Shown: positions 1 through 9,051, counted from the stretch's first letter. The stretch: DNA of 64,000 nucleotides from Burkholderia sp. MS389 (GCF_016899425.1 NZ_CP045995.1:930001-994000), one strand, 5' to 3'. Notes: a model not told the origin generated them from the sequence alone. Program-made: numbers and translations.

Positions 1-269
1 GCCGCGATGCTAAGCATCGGCTCGTGCGATACCCTGGACGGCCCGCGCCGAGGGATCGCCGTCCATGCCGTGCGGCCGCTACGCGACGCTCAGCGGCTCG
101 CGCTGAAATCGTCGGCGCGCGACCACGCACGGCGCGCCGTCGTGCATGAACACGCTGGCGAGCAGCCCGAACGACGCCGCACGCCGTCCGCATGCGGCGC
201 TCTCGTTCGACTGGATAACACGAAGCGATTTATTGCGACCATGGTCCACGCGGCGCGGCCGATGCGATG
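1..269. other. Left flank, no supported gene
   Basis: This stretch lies downstream of the glutathione S-transferase gene. On the minus strand a frame ending near position 79 has high GC3 and reads like a protein C-terminus (ending REPLSVA), but it has no start codon outside the transferase gene. It may be a remnant or chance; nothing here is called. Confidence 0.4.
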
Positions 270-917
270 TCAGTGCGCCGCCTCGGCCGTCGACGCGCGG
301 CATGCGATCAGGCCGCGTTGCACGGCCGGCCGCGCGGCGATATTGGCAAGCCAGCGCTCGACGTGCGGGAAACCGGCAATGTCGAGATCGAGCTCGGCCG
401 CCGTGCGCAGCCACGGAAACGCCGCAATATCGGCGATCGAATACCGCGACGACGCGAGATACGCCGATTCCGACAAGCGGCCGTTCACGACCCCGTAGAG
501 ACGCAGCGCCTCCTTCCGGTAGCGGTCGATCGCTTCCGCATTGCCCGTCTTCGATGCGCGCAGGAACCACCACAGCTGGCCAAGCATCGGCCCGATCCCG
601 CCGATCTGGAAATGCAGCCATTGCTGGACCGCCGTGCGCTCGGCCAGCGTTTCGGGCTGCAGGCAACCCGTCTTCGCGGCGAGATAGCTGAGGATCGCGC
701 CGGATTCGAATACGGCGAGCCCCGTGTCGTGGTCGACGATAGCCGGGATCTTGCCGTTCGGATTGATCGCGAGATACGCCGGGCTGCGCTGCTCGCCGGC
801 GGACAGGTTCACCTGCACGCGATCGTGGGCAAGCCCGGCCTCTTCGAGGTAGATCGCGATCTTGTGTCCGTTCGGCGTGTCGGCCGTATAGAACGTGAGA
901 GCGTGCGTCGAGGTCAT
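270..917 (-). CDS. Glutathione S-transferase family protein
   Basis: This is a 215-residue protein of the GST family, probably conjugating or reducing electrophiles with glutathione in the cytosol. The N-terminal thioredoxin-fold domain shows NPNGKIPAI near residues 52-60 and the glutathione-binding ESGAILSYL at 71-79. The helical C-terminal domain follows, with the N-capping-like YSIADIAAFPW motif, as in YfcG/Ure2-like nu-class enzymes. An in-frame ATG lies five codons upstream, but the inner one has AAGGA six bases before it and is preferred. It is downstream of the MarR gene on the same strand, behind two copies of the operator-like motif, so it is probably that regulator's target. The substrate cannot be read from sequence. 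Confidence 0.88.
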   Translation of the reverse strand: MTSTHALTFYTADTPNGHKIAIYLEEAGLAHDRVQVNLSAGEQRSPAYLAINPNGKIPAIVDHDTGLAVFESGAILSYLAAKTGCLQPETLAERTAVQQWLHFQIGGIGPMLGQLWWFLRASKTGNAEAIDRYRKEALRLYGVVNGRLSESAYLASSRYSIADIAAFPWLRTAAELDLDIAGFPHVERWLANIAARPAVQRGLIACRASTAEAAH

Positions 918-941
918 GTCGGTCCTTGTCATCGGGTTATC

Positions 942-970
942 GTTGCAACTACAATCGTTGCAATTGCAAT
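942..970. promoter_or_regulatory. Tandem MarR-type operator copies
   Basis: Two 14-bp palindromic elements lie between the marR and GST genes, at 942-955 (degenerate) and 957-970 (containing perfect TTGCAATTGCAA at 958-969). The second matches the copy in front of marR at 12 of 14 positions, sharing the form RTTGCARTTGCAAT. They are centred 15 bp apart. Inference: binding sites of the adjacent MarR protein controlling the GST gene. Confidence 0.6.
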
Positions 971-1083
971 CCTATGCCGAAAACGACGGCGTTGGGACAT
1001 GCCAGTACTCGAAGGAGGGACATGCGGACTGTGCGACCCGGTGCGCCCGCGCGGCGCACGGCCGCTCGGTACGCCGGATACCG

Positions 1084-1539
1084 CTACTTCGCGTCGGCTG
1101 CCGCGTCGCGGGCCGCAGCGGTCGCACGATCGAGCGCGGCGGCCATCGCCGCCCGCTCCTTGCCGGTGAACTGGTCGAGAAAAAGCTCGGCGACCGTCGA
1201 CTGGTACACCTTCCACATCTTTTTGCGCAGCGTCCGCCCCTTGTCGGTGATGCTCGCGAACGCGGCACGGCCGTCGTCCGCCGAACGCGTGCGCGTCACG
1301 AGCCCCTCCTGTTCGAGTCGGTCGACGAGCCGCGTCAGGTTGTAGCGCTCGATCGCGAGCACGTCGGCCAGTTCGTGCATGCGGCGCGTACCGTCGGGGC
1401 CGCTTTCGAGCCCCCACAGCGCGTCGTACCACGCATACGCAGGCAGGCGGGCCGCCGCGAGGCGACGCTCGATCTCGCGGATCATCGTCCGGTGCGCGCG
1501 GACGAACGAGAACCACAGATCGGGTTCGGTTGCGTTCAT
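1084..1539 (-). CDS. MarR family transcriptional regulator
   Basis: This 151-residue protein has the size and layout of MarR dimeric winged-helix repressors. The N-terminal dimerisation helix is followed by a helix-turn-helix at about residues 53-82 (MHELADVLAIERYNLTRLVD), a wing carrying DDGR near 88-91, and a long C-terminal helix. MarR proteins usually bind palindromes in their own promoter and a neighbour's and are released by phenolic or oxidant ligands. An operator-like palindrome sits about 25 bp upstream and two more precede the GST gene behind it, which supports autoregulation and control of GST. The start is ATG with GAGAGGA upstream. The ligand is unknown. Confidence 0.9.
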   Translation of the reverse strand: MNATEPDLWFSFVRAHRTMIREIERRLAAARLPAYAWYDALWGLESGPDGTRRMHELADVLAIERYNLTRLVDRLEQEGLVTRTRSADDGRAAFASITDKGRTLRKKMWKVYQSTVAELFLDQFTGKERAAMAAALDRATAAARDAAADAK

Positions 1540-1561
1540 GTCAGGTCGTTCCTCTCGCTTG

Positions 1562-1575
1562 ATTGCAGTTGCAAT
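1562..1575. promoter_or_regulatory. MarR-type operator upstream of marR
   Basis: ATTGCAGTTGCAAT is a near-perfect palindrome (arms ATTGCA and TGCAAT around two central bases). It lies just 5' of the marR start, next to an AT-rich stretch that could hold the -10 (TAAAAT on the minus strand). It matches the element at 957-970 at 12 of 14 bases. Confidence 0.6.
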
Positions 1576-1703
1576 TAAATTTTACCGCGAGAACGACGGC
1601 CCTTTCATGCGCCTGCAATCGCCTAGGCGTTGCCCACCGATCGGCAAGGCAAGCGTTTCGTCGCGCGACGCGGCGCCACGACCGCCGCGCCGCACTGCTC
1701 GCA

Positions 1704-3215
1704 TTACTTCCCCGACCGAGCGAGCGGGCCTTGTGGGCCCTGGCCTGTGCCCGCCGGCCAGCCGCCCGCGAGCGCCTTGTACAACGCGACCGTCGACGCC
1801 GCGCTGCGCATCCGCCCGTCGGCCGCCGCATCCTGCGCCTGCAGCAGCGTCCGCTGCGCGTCGAGCACTTCGTAGTAGTCGATTGCGCCGGCGGAGAAGC
1901 GGGCCTGCGCGAGCTGTGCGGCACGCGCGCTGTCGTCGGCCGCGCGCACGAGGTGCGCGGTCTCGTCACGCGTTCGGGCAACACGCAGCAACGCGTTCTC
2001 GGTTTCCTCGAGCGCGCCGAGCACGGTCTGCCGGTACTGCGCAAGCTGGCCGGCCGCTTCCGCGTCGCTCGCGGCGATCCGCGCACGCACGCGGCCGACG
2101 TCGAGGAACGACCAGTCGATGCCGAGCGCGATCAGGTTCGTGTCGCTGCCCGCGCGAAAGAACCCGTAGCTGCTCGTCGCGCTGCCGAGCAGCCCGGACA
2201 GCGTGAAGCGCGGAAACAGGTTGGCGGTCGCTACGCCGACGCGCGCGGTCGCCGCATGCAGCCGCGCCTCGGCGGCCGCGACATCGGGACGGCGGCGCAG
2301 CAGGTCGCCCGGCGTGCCGGGATCGATGTCGACGGCAAGCGCCGGCAACGGCACCGGCGCGGCCGTCTTCGGCCAGTCGAACCGGCCGATCAACGCATCC
2401 GGCGTCCGCCCGGTCAGCACCGCGAGCCGATGCTCGTCGACGCCGATCGCGGCTTCGTACACGGCGATCCGCGATGTCGTCGATTCGTACTGCGCGCGTG
2501 CTCGCGCCGCATCGAGCTCCGAGCCGCGTCCCGCGCCGACGCGCGCATTGATCAGCGCGAGCGTCTGCTTCTGGTTGTCGGCGTTCTCGCGGGCGATCCG
2601 CAACCGCTCCTGCGAGCCGCGCAGGTCGACATACGTGCTCGCGACCTCGCCCGCGATCGCGACGCGCACCGCACGCACGTCGGCCGCGCTGGCCGCCGTC
2701 TCCGCGCGCTGCGACTCGATCGAGCGGCGCACGCGGCCGAACAGGTCGAATTCCCACGCGGCATTGATGCCGACGCTCGATATCGGCGTATCGCGCTGGC
2801 TGCGCGGCGCGCCGAACGCCTGGTCCTTGCTCGTCAGCCGATGGCCGATCTGACCGCTCGCGGTGAGCGTCGGATAGCGGTCGAACGTCGCCTGTGACAG
2901 CAACGCGTTAGACGCGTCGTAGCGCGATACGGCGACCTGCAAGTCCTGGTTCGCCGCGAGCGCCGCATCGATCAACTGCGTGAGCGCCGGATCGCCGAAG
3001 CCGTGCCAGAACGCGGCATCGGCCGCCGCCGATGCATCGGGCGGTATACTTGGCTGTGCATCGGCCGGCGCCGCGTCGCGCTGCGTCGCCGGGTGAGCAT
3101 CGCGCACGAACCGCGCGGCGGTGGCCGTTTCAGGCCGTTTGAAATCGGGGCCCACCGCGCAGGCGGCCAGCGTCACCGACATCGCGAGCGCGGAAAGACG
3201 GAAAGCGGCGCTCAT
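1704..3215 (-). CDS. RND efflux outer-membrane lipoprotein (OprM/NodT family)
   Basis: This 503-residue outer-membrane channel is the exit duct of the tripartite pump encoded with it. The N-terminus is a lipoprotein signal with lipobox LAAC and acylated Cys19, followed by the family-typical CAVGPDFKRP. Two repeated coiled-coil and beta modules follow, with characteristic motifs such as WEFDLFGRVRRS and RRRPDVAAAEARL. Its ATG overlaps the stop of the RND transporter gene by four bases (ATGA), so translation is probably coupled. It is the last gene of the SoxR-boxed operon. The same frame stays open far upstream inside the transporter gene, but the lipoprotein signal fixes the start used here. 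Confidence 0.93.
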   Translation of the reverse strand: MSAAFRLSALAMSVTLAACAVGPDFKRPETATAARFVRDAHPATQRDAAPADAQPSIPPDASAAADAAFWHGFGDPALTQLIDAALAANQDLQVAVSRYDASNALLSQATFDRYPTLTASGQIGHRLTSKDQAFGAPRSQRDTPISSVGINAAWEFDLFGRVRRSIESQRAETAASAADVRAVRVAIAGEVASTYVDLRGSQERLRIARENADNQKQTLALINARVGAGRGSELDAARARAQYESTTSRIAVYEAAIGVDEHRLAVLTGRTPDALIGRFDWPKTAAPVPLPALAVDIDPGTPGDLLRRRPDVAAAEARLHAATARVGVATANLFPRFTLSGLLGSATSSYGFFRAGSDTNLIALGIDWSFLDVGRVRARIAASDAEAAGQLAQYRQTVLGALEETENALLRVARTRDETAHLVRAADDSARAAQLAQARFSAGAIDYYEVLDAQRTLLQAQDAAADGRMRSAASTVALYKALAGGWPAGTGQGPQGPLARSGK

Positions 3216-6200
3216 CGGTTTTCTCCTTCGAGGGTGCCGTGCTGTTCGCTCCAGACGGCCGGCGTGCCGCCCGCGAGCTTGCGGATCGCCACGTAGAACA
3301 CGGGTGTCAGGAACAGCCCGAACAGCGTGACGCCCAGCATCCCGGCGAACACGGTGACGCCGGTGGCCGCCCGCACCTCGCTGCCCGCGCCGCTGCCGAT
3401 CAGCAGCGGCACCGAGCCCGCGATGAACGCGACGGACGTCATCACGATCGGACGCAGCCGCAGCTTGCACGCTTCGAGCGCCGCTTCGACCGCTCCCTTG
3501 CCCTGGATCTCGAGCTCGCGTGCGAATTCGACGATCAGGATCGCGTTCTTGCACGCCAACCCCATCAGCACGACGAGTCCGACCTGCACGAACACGTTGT
3601 TGTCGCCGCCGGACAGCCACACGCCGAACAGCGCCGCGCACATGCACACGGGCACGATCAGGATCACCGCGAGCGGCAGCGTCCAACTCTCGTACAGCGA
3701 CGCGAGCACCAGAAACACCAGCATCACGGCAAGCGGGAACACGACGATCGCCGCGTTGCTCTGCGTGACCTGCTGATAGCTGAGGTCGGTCCATTCGAGC
3801 GTGATGCCCGGCGGCAGCACGTCCTTCGCGATCTGCTGCAGCTTCGCGATCGCCTGCGACGACGACATCGTCTTCGGATCGGCGTCGCCGATCAGGTCGG
3901 CGGCCGGATAGCCGTTGTAGCGGACGACCGGGTCGGGTCCGTACGCGGGCCCGACCGTCACCATCGAGCCGATCGGCACCATCTCGCCCTTCGCGTTGCG
4001 CGTGCGCAGGTTCGCGATGTCGGCGGCCGTCTGCCGGTGGCCGGCATCCGCTTGCGCCATCACGCGATACACGCGGCCGAACACGTTGAAGTCGTTCACG
4101 TACATCGAGCCGAGATACACCTGCAATGTATTGAACAGATCGGTCAGCGCGACGCCCTGCGCCTTCGCCTTCAGCCGGTCGACCTTCACCTCGAGCTGCG
4201 GGATGTTCGCCTGGTACGAGCTGACGGGATAGCTCATTCCCGGTGTCTTCGCGACCGCGGCCTGGAACGCGCTGAGCGCCTTCTGCAATTCGCCGTAGCC
4301 GAGGCCGCCGCGATCCTCCAGATACAGCGAGTAGCCCGAACCATTGCCGAGACCCTGGATCGGCGGCGGCATCAGCGCATAGGTGATGCCGCCATCGATC
4401 GCCGCGAAGCGCGCGTTCAGATCCGCGTTGATCTGCGCGGCGCTGCGATGACGCTGGTCGAACGGCTTCAGGATCACGTACGAGTTCGTGATGTTCGGCG
4501 TGTTCACGCCCTGCAGCGCATTCAGCCCCGCGAACGCCGGCACCATCTCGACGCCGTCGGTGCCGAGCGCGATCTTCGTCATCTGCTCGGTCACCGCACT
4601 GGTGCGCGCGAGCGACGCGCCTTCCGGCAACTTCGCGCCCGCGAACAGGTACAGCTTGTCCTGCACCGGGATGAAACCGCCGGGCACCGCATTGAACAAT
4701 AGCGCGGTCGCCGCGAGCAGCATCGCATAGACCGCGAACACCACGCCGCGCCGCTTCAGCGTGCGACCGACGACGCCGTGATAGCGATCGGAGCTGCGCT
4801 CGAAGAAACGGTTGAATGGATGGAACAGCCAGCCGAACGCGCGATCGAGCGCGCGCGTCAATGCATCCTTCGGCGCGCCGTGCGGACGCAGCAGCTTCGC
4901 GGCAAGCGCGGGCGACAGCGTCAGCGAGTTGATCGCGGAGATCACCGTCGAGATCGCGATCGTCACCGCGAACTGCTTGTAGAACTGGCCGGTGACGCCC
5001 GACATGAACGCCATCGGCACGAACACCGCGCACAGCACGAGCGCGATCGCGACGATCGGCCCCGACACCTCGCGCATCGCCTGATGCGCGGCATCGCGCG
5101 GGCTCAGGCCCCGTGCGATGTTGCGCTCGACGTTTTCGACGACAACGATCGCATCGTCGACGACGATCCCGATCGCGAGCACGAGCCCGAACAGCGTCAA
5201 CGTGTTGATCGAGTAGCCGAGCAGGTACAGCCATGCGAACGTGCCGACCACCGACACCGGCACCGCGACGAGCGGAATGATCGACGCGCGCCACGTCTGC
5301 AGGAACAGGATCACGACGAGCACGACCAGCACGACGGCCTCGATCAGCGTGTGCTGCACCGCGCGGATCGATTCGCGCACGAACACGGTCGGGTCCCACA
5401 CGGGCCGATACGCGACGCCCGGCGGGAAGCGCTTCGACAGCTCGTCGAGCTTCGCATACACGGCTTTCGCGACGTCGAGCGCGTTCGCGCCCGGCGACAG
5501 GAAGATGCCGACCACGGCCGAATGCCTGTCGTTGAAATACGAGCGAAGCGTGTAGTCTCCCGCGCCGAGCTCGATGCGCGCGACGTCGGACAGCTTCACG
5601 ACCTGGCCGTCGTCGCCGTTGCGCAGCACGATGTCGCTGAATTCCTGCACCGTGCGCAGCCGGCCGCGCACGTTGATCGACACGAGGAAGTCGTTCTTCT
5701 TCGGCGACGGCTCCGCGCCAAGCTGGCCGGCCGACACCTGCACGTTCTGCTCGCGCACGGCCGCGATCACGTCGCTCGCGGTGAGCCCGCGCGACGCAAG
5801 TCGATTCGGGTCGAGCCACAGCCGCATCGCGTAGTCGCCGGAGCCGTACACGCCGACGTCGCCGATGCCGGTCAGGCGCGACAACTCGTCCTTCACGTGC
5901 AGCGTCAGGTAATTGCGCAGATACAGCGAATCGCGGCTGTTGTCCGGCGAGTAGAGACTCACGTACATCAGCGGCGTGGGCGACTGCTTCTGCGTGGTCA
6001 CGCCGTACTGGCGCACTTCGTCGGGCAGGCGCGACAGCGCCTGGCTCACGCGGTTCTGCACGCGCACGGCGGCCGTATCGGGATCGACACCCTGCAGGAA
6101 CGTGACGACGACCTGCAGGCTGCCGTCCGAACCGGCGACCGACTTCATGTACATGATGCCTTCGACGCCGTTGATCGCCTCTTCCAGCGGTTCGGCGACC

Positions 6201-6385
6201 GATTCGGCGATTTCCTTCGGGTTCGCGCCCGGATACGTCGCGCGCACGACGACGCTCGGCGGCACGACCTCCGGATATTCGCCGGCCGGCAGCATCGGAA
6301 TCGAGATCAGGCCGAGCGCGAAGATGACGATCGACAGCACGACCGCGAAGATCGGCCGGTCGATGAAGAATCGGGAGAAATCCAT
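3212..6385 (-). CDS. RND multidrug efflux transporter, inner-membrane subunit (HAE1 family)
   Basis: This 1057-residue proton-driven antiporter is in the AcrB/MexB size range. The start is MDFSRFFIDRPIFAVV, the canonical HAE1 amino terminus; an ATG 13 codons upstream adds an atypical extension and is rejected. Twelve membrane segments flank two large periplasmic loops. The proton-relay motif GIVVDDAIVVVENVER with adjacent aspartates is visible near residue 400, and the second half carries the matching LVVLMGLACKNAILIVEFA. It sits 13 bases after the adaptor gene and overlaps the outer-membrane channel gene. By analogy with SoxR-controlled pumps such as P. aeruginosa MexGHI-OpmD it may export redox-active compounds such as phenazines or quinones; this substrate guess is inference. 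Confidence 0.95.
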   Translation of the reverse strand: MDFSRFFIDRPIFAVVLSIVIFALGLISIPMLPAGEYPEVVPPSVVVRATYPGANPKEIAESVAEPLEEAINGVEGIMYMKSVAGSDGSLQVVVTFLQGVDPDTAAVRVQNRVSQALSRLPDEVRQYGVTTQKQSPTPLMYVSLYSPDNSRDSLYLRNYLTLHVKDELSRLTGIGDVGVYGSGDYAMRLWLDPNRLASRGLTASDVIAAVREQNVQVSAGQLGAEPSPKKNDFLVSINVRGRLRTVQEFSDIVLRNGDDGQVVKLSDVARIELGAGDYTLRSYFNDRHSAVVGIFLSPGANALDVAKAVYAKLDELSKRFPPGVAYRPVWDPTVFVRESIRAVQHTLIEAVVLVVLVVILFLQTWRASIIPLVAVPVSVVGTFAWLYLLGYSINTLTLFGLVLAIGIVVDDAIVVVENVERNIARGLSPRDAAHQAMREVSGPIVAIALVLCAVFVPMAFMSGVTGQFYKQFAVTIAISTVISAINSLTLSPALAAKLLRPHGAPKDALTRALDRAFGWLFHPFNRFFERSSDRYHGVVGRTLKRRGVVFAVYAMLLAATALLFNAVPGGFIPVQDKLYLFAGAKLPEGASLARTSAVTEQMTKIALGTDGVEMVPAFAGLNALQGVNTPNITNSYVILKPFDQRHRSAAQINADLNARFAAIDGGITYALMPPPIQGLGNGSGYSLYLEDRGGLGYGELQKALSAFQAAVAKTPGMSYPVSSYQANIPQLEVKVDRLKAKAQGVALTDLFNTLQVYLGSMYVNDFNVFGRVYRVMAQADAGHRQTAADIANLRTRNAKGEMVPIGSMVTVGPAYGPDPVVRYNGYPAADLIGDADPKTMSSSQAIAKLQQIAKDVLPPGITLEWTDLSYQQVTQSNAAIVVFPLAVMLVFLVLASLYESWTLPLAVILIVPVCMCAALFGVWLSGGDNNVFVQVGLVVLMGLACKNAILIVEFARELEIQGKGAVEAALEACKLRLRPIVMTSVAFIAGSVPLLIGSGAGSEVRAATGVTVFAGMLGVTLFGLFLTPVFYVAIRKLAGGTPAVWSEQHGTLEGENR

Positions 6386-6398
6386 CACGTGGCTCCCG

Positions 6399-7598
6399 TT
6401 ATCGCGAGGCAGGCGTGCCGGCATCGGCCACGGCCTGCGTACCGGCGCCGGAGTCCACCGCCCGCACGGGCAGCGCCTTCGGCTTCACCTGCGCGCCCGG
6501 ATAGTAGATGCGCTGCACGCCGTCGACCACCACGCGATCGCCCGCCTGCAACCCCTTCTCGACGATCCGCTCGCCGTCGAGTTCGCGGCCGATCGCCACG
6601 TCGCGGCGCAGCGCCTTGTCGCCGGGGCCGAGCACGTACACGTACTTGCGATCCTGGTCGGTCAGCACGGCCTTGTCGTCGACCAGCAATGCATCCTGGT
6701 CGCGGCCGCTGACGAGCTGCACGCGCGCATACAGGCCCGGCGTAAACGTATGGTCCGCATTCGGCAGCCGCACGCGGGCGCGAATCGTGCCGGTCTGCGG
6801 ATCGAGCCGGTTGTCGAGGAAATCGACGGTGCCCGCATGCGGGAAGCCCGTCTCGTTCGCGAGTCCGACGCGCACCGGATCGGCGCCGATCGCGCGATGC
6901 GCCGGATCGGCGCGCCGCGCGTTGTAGCGCAGGTAGCTCTGCTCGTCGCAATCGAAATACACGTAGACCGGATCCTGCGACACGACGGTCGTCAGCAGCG
7001 TGTCGTCCGCGCGCGCGAGGTTGCCGACGGTCGCGACCGCGCGGCCGACGCGGCCCGCGATCGGCGCGCGCACTTCGGTGAAGCCGAGATTGAGCTTCGC
7101 GTCGGCCACGGCCGCATCGGCCGCCTGCAGATCGGCGCGCGCCTGCTCGGCGGTGGCGCGCGCATTGTCGAGTTCTTCCTGCGACGTCGCATGCGCATCG
7201 ATCAGCGTCTGCACGCGCTTGAGCTGCACGTTCGCGAGGCTCGCGGCCGCGCGGGCGCGCTGCTGCTGCGCATTCGCACGGTCGAGCGCGATGCGGTACG
7301 GGCGCGGATCGATCTCGAACAGCAGCGCGCCCTGCGCGACCACGTCGCCCTCCTTGTACGCGACACGCTGCAGATAGCCGCTCACGCGCGGCCGCAGCTC
7401 GACCGCGTCGACCGCTTCGACGCGTCCGTTGAATTCGTCCGCGAGGCGGACGGTACGCGGCGCGACGGTAGCGACGCCAACTTCGGGAAGGGGCTGGGCC
7501 GACGATGTACCTTTGCCGTCGTGACAACCCGACAACGCCAGCAACAGGGCGCAGGCGGCGCCCAAAGGCGGCGTCCTGCGTAGGGAAAAGGAGAGCAT
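6399..7598 (-). CDS. RND efflux periplasmic adaptor (MFP, AcrA family)
   Basis: This 399-residue membrane-fusion lipoprotein links the RND pump to the outer-membrane channel. The signal peptide ends in lipobox ALSGC with Cys25. The family order is visible: a first beta/lipoyl half-motif (GRVEAVDAVELRPRVSGYLQ), an alpha-helical hairpin at about residues 100-170, a second lipoyl half (LGFTEVRAPIAGRVGRA), then beta-barrel and membrane-proximal domains (DPQTGTIRARVRLPN, PGLYARVQLV). It is the first gene of the operon and its start lies about 30 bases downstream of the predicted SoxR-activated -10 element. The neighbouring transporter, channel and divergent soxR define the operon. Confidence 0.94.
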   Translation of the reverse strand: MLSFSLRRTPPLGAACALLLALSGCHDGKGTSSAQPLPEVGVATVAPRTVRLADEFNGRVEAVDAVELRPRVSGYLQRVAYKEGDVVAQGALLFEIDPRPYRIALDRANAQQQRARAAASLANVQLKRVQTLIDAHATSQEELDNARATAEQARADLQAADAAVADAKLNLGFTEVRAPIAGRVGRAVATVGNLARADDTLLTTVVSQDPVYVYFDCDEQSYLRYNARRADPAHRAIGADPVRVGLANETGFPHAGTVDFLDNRLDPQTGTIRARVRLPNADHTFTPGLYARVQLVSGRDQDALLVDDKAVLTDQDRKYVYVLGPGDKALRRDVAIGRELDGERIVEKGLQAGDRVVVDGVQRIYYPGAQVKPKALPVRAVDSGAGTQAVADAGTPASR

Positions 7599-7628
7599 GA
7601 TGCCTCGCGACGGGTTAAACTGCCGCGT

Positions 7629-7659
7629 AGCATAAAAGTTGAAGTTAACTTCAAGTCAA
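7629..7659 (-). promoter_or_regulatory. SoxR-dependent promoter with SoxR box
   Basis: On the minus strand a -35 TTGACT (7654-7659) and a -10 TATGCT (7629-7634) are separated by exactly 19 bp. This is the overlong spacer typical of MerR/SoxR-activated promoters. The spacer is occupied by the perfect 16-bp palindrome TTGAAGTTAACTTCAA (7639-7654), close to known SoxR boxes. It faces the efflux operon and lies 24 bp upstream of soxR. Confidence 0.85.
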
Positions 7660-7677
7660 GCTTTCCCGGAGGGTGTC

Positions 7678-8157
7678 ATGGGTATCCAGGAAACCCCGCA
7701 ATGGCCGCTGATGTCGATCCGCGAAGTGGCCGCGCGCAGCGGCGTGCCGGCGTCGACGCTGCGTTTCTACGAGATGCGCGGGTTGATCAAGTCGCACCGC
7801 AACGGCTCGAGCCATCGCCACTATTCGCGCGCAGTGCTGCGGCTGATCGCATTCATCGTGTTCGCACAGAAGATCGGCTATTCGCTCGACGAGATCGCCG
7901 AGCAGCTCGTCAGCCTGCCCGAGGACACGGCGCCGAGCAACAAGGACTGGCAGCGGCTGTCGCGCGGGTGGAAGCAGCGTGTCGCGAGCCGCATCGAGGA
8001 GCTCCAGCGGCTCTACATCAACCTCGACGAATGCATCGGCTGCGGCTGCCTGTCCCTGAAACGCTGCAAGCTGACCAACCCGGAAGACCGCGCGGGCCGC
8101 AACGGGCCCGGCGCGCGGCGCTGGCTCGGCGACAAGCCGCCGATCGATTCCGAATGA
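7678..8157 (+). CDS. soxR: Redox-sensing transcriptional activator SoxR
   Basis: This 159-residue MerR-family activator uses a [2Fe-2S] cluster to sense redox-cycling compounds. The winged HTH is at about residues 12-50 (MSIREVAARSGVPASTLRFYE), a dimerisation helix follows, and the cluster ligands Cys119, Cys122, Cys124 and Cys130 form CIGCGCLSLKRC, at the same numbering as E. coli SoxR. The ATG is preceded by GGAGGG; a TTG 13 codons earlier falls inside the operator and is unlikely. It is divergent from the RND operon with a SoxR box between them. No soxS is nearby, consistent with the non-enteric arrangement in which SoxR controls pumps directly. Confidence 0.96.
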   Translation: MGIQETPQWPLMSIREVAARSGVPASTLRFYEMRGLIKSHRNGSSHRHYSRAVLRLIAFIVFAQKIGYSLDEIAEQLVSLPEDTAPSNKDWQRLSRGWKQRVASRIEELQRLYINLDECIGCGCLSLKRCKLTNPEDRAGRNGPGARRWLGDKPPIDSE

Positions 8158-8181
8158 CACGCAGGCCGCGCGCGCCATGCA

Positions 8182-8943
8182 TCATCCGACGCGCCAGCCG
8201 CCGTTCACCGCGATCGTCGCGCCCGTGACGAACGATGCGCGCGGCCCGGCGAGCCACGCGACCGCATCGGCGACGTCGTCCGGCTGCCCGGCGCGGCCGG
8301 CCGGCGTCTGCGCGCGGATCATCGCCGCGACGGCCGGCGCGACCCCGCTATCGCCGAACAAGTGCGTGCCGGCGATATAGCCGGGCGCGACCGTATTGAC
8401 CGTCGCGCCGCGCGGCCCGAGTTCGCGCGCCAGCGCGACGGTGAAGCCTTCGACGCCGGCCTTCGCGGCCGCATACGCGAGGCCGCCCGGCAACAGGCTG
8501 CCGGCGCGCGCCGCGATCGAGCCGATGTTGACGATTCGCGCGGCACGGTCGGCCAGGTGCGGCAGCACGGCCATCGTCGTCAGGAACAGGCTTTTCAGGT
8601 TCGCATGGAGCACCGCATCCCATACGGCCTCGGCCTCCCCTGCTTCGGTATCCGCGCCGACGCGCCCGGTGCGCCCCGCATTGTTGACCAGCACGTCGAT
8701 GCGCGGCCATCGCGCGACGATCGCGGCGACCACCGCTTGCGCGTCGCGCCGGACGCTCAGATCGCCGGCCTGCCCGATCGCTGCGCCGCCGAGACGCTCG
8801 ACGGCGGCCTCCAGCCTCGCCGCATCGCGCCCGACGATCGCGACGCGATACCCGTCCTGCACCAGCCGGCTCGCGATCGCGAAACCGATCCCGCTCGACC
8901 CGCCCGTGACGATTGCCGTGCGTTGCTGTTCATTGCCCGTCAT
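8182..8943 (-). CDS. SDR family NAD(P)-dependent oxidoreductase
   Basis: This 253-residue classical short-chain dehydrogenase/reductase has the Rossmann motif GGSSGIG at residues 14-20, NNAG at 87-90, and the catalytic Ser142, Tyr157 and Lys161 (SIAARAGS and YAAAK). The C-terminal PxxxGxPxDVAxAVxxL and FVTGxTIxVNGG signatures match the 3-oxoacyl-ACP-reductase-like group. The substrate is not predictable. It is divergent from a LysR gene with 108 bp between the starts, so it is probably that regulator's target. Confidence 0.92.
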   Translation of the reverse strand: MTGNEQQRTAIVTGGSSGIGFAIASRLVQDGYRVAIVGRDAARLEAAVERLGGAAIGQAGDLSVRRDAQAVVAAIVARWPRIDVLVNNAGRTGRVGADTEAGEAEAVWDAVLHANLKSLFLTTMAVLPHLADRAARIVNIGSIAARAGSLLPGGLAYAAAKAGVEGFTVALARELGPRGATVNTVAPGYIAGTHLFGDSGVAPAVAAMIRAQTPAGRAGQPDDVADAVAWLAGPRASFVTGATIAVNGGWRVG

Positions 8944-9032
8944 GATCTGTCCTCCTGAGTATCGACGGTTGACGACAGGGACATTCTGGGCAGCTCGGAG
9001 TGATAGGTAAAATACGAATTCGATGATCTACT

Positions 9033-9049
9033 GATACATGGAAGGTATC
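9033..9049. promoter_or_regulatory. Inverted repeat at the lysR start
   Basis: GATAC and GTATC are separated by seven bases, directly over the Shine-Dalgarno region of the lysR gene. The dyad fits the T-N11-A style of LysR sites and would suit negative autoregulation. The repeat arms are only five bases, so this is weak. Confidence 0.3.
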
Positions 9050-9051
9050 GC

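Noticed and set aside
79-240. Minus-strand tail with good GC3 ending REPLSVA
   Set aside because: No start codon or ribosome site outside the GST gene; could be a remnant but cannot be supported.
3216-5819. Minus-strand open frame extending the outer-membrane channel gene far upstream
   Set aside because: It is the alternative frame of the RND transporter gene, arginine-rich and without family motifs; the lipoprotein signal sets the real start at 3215.
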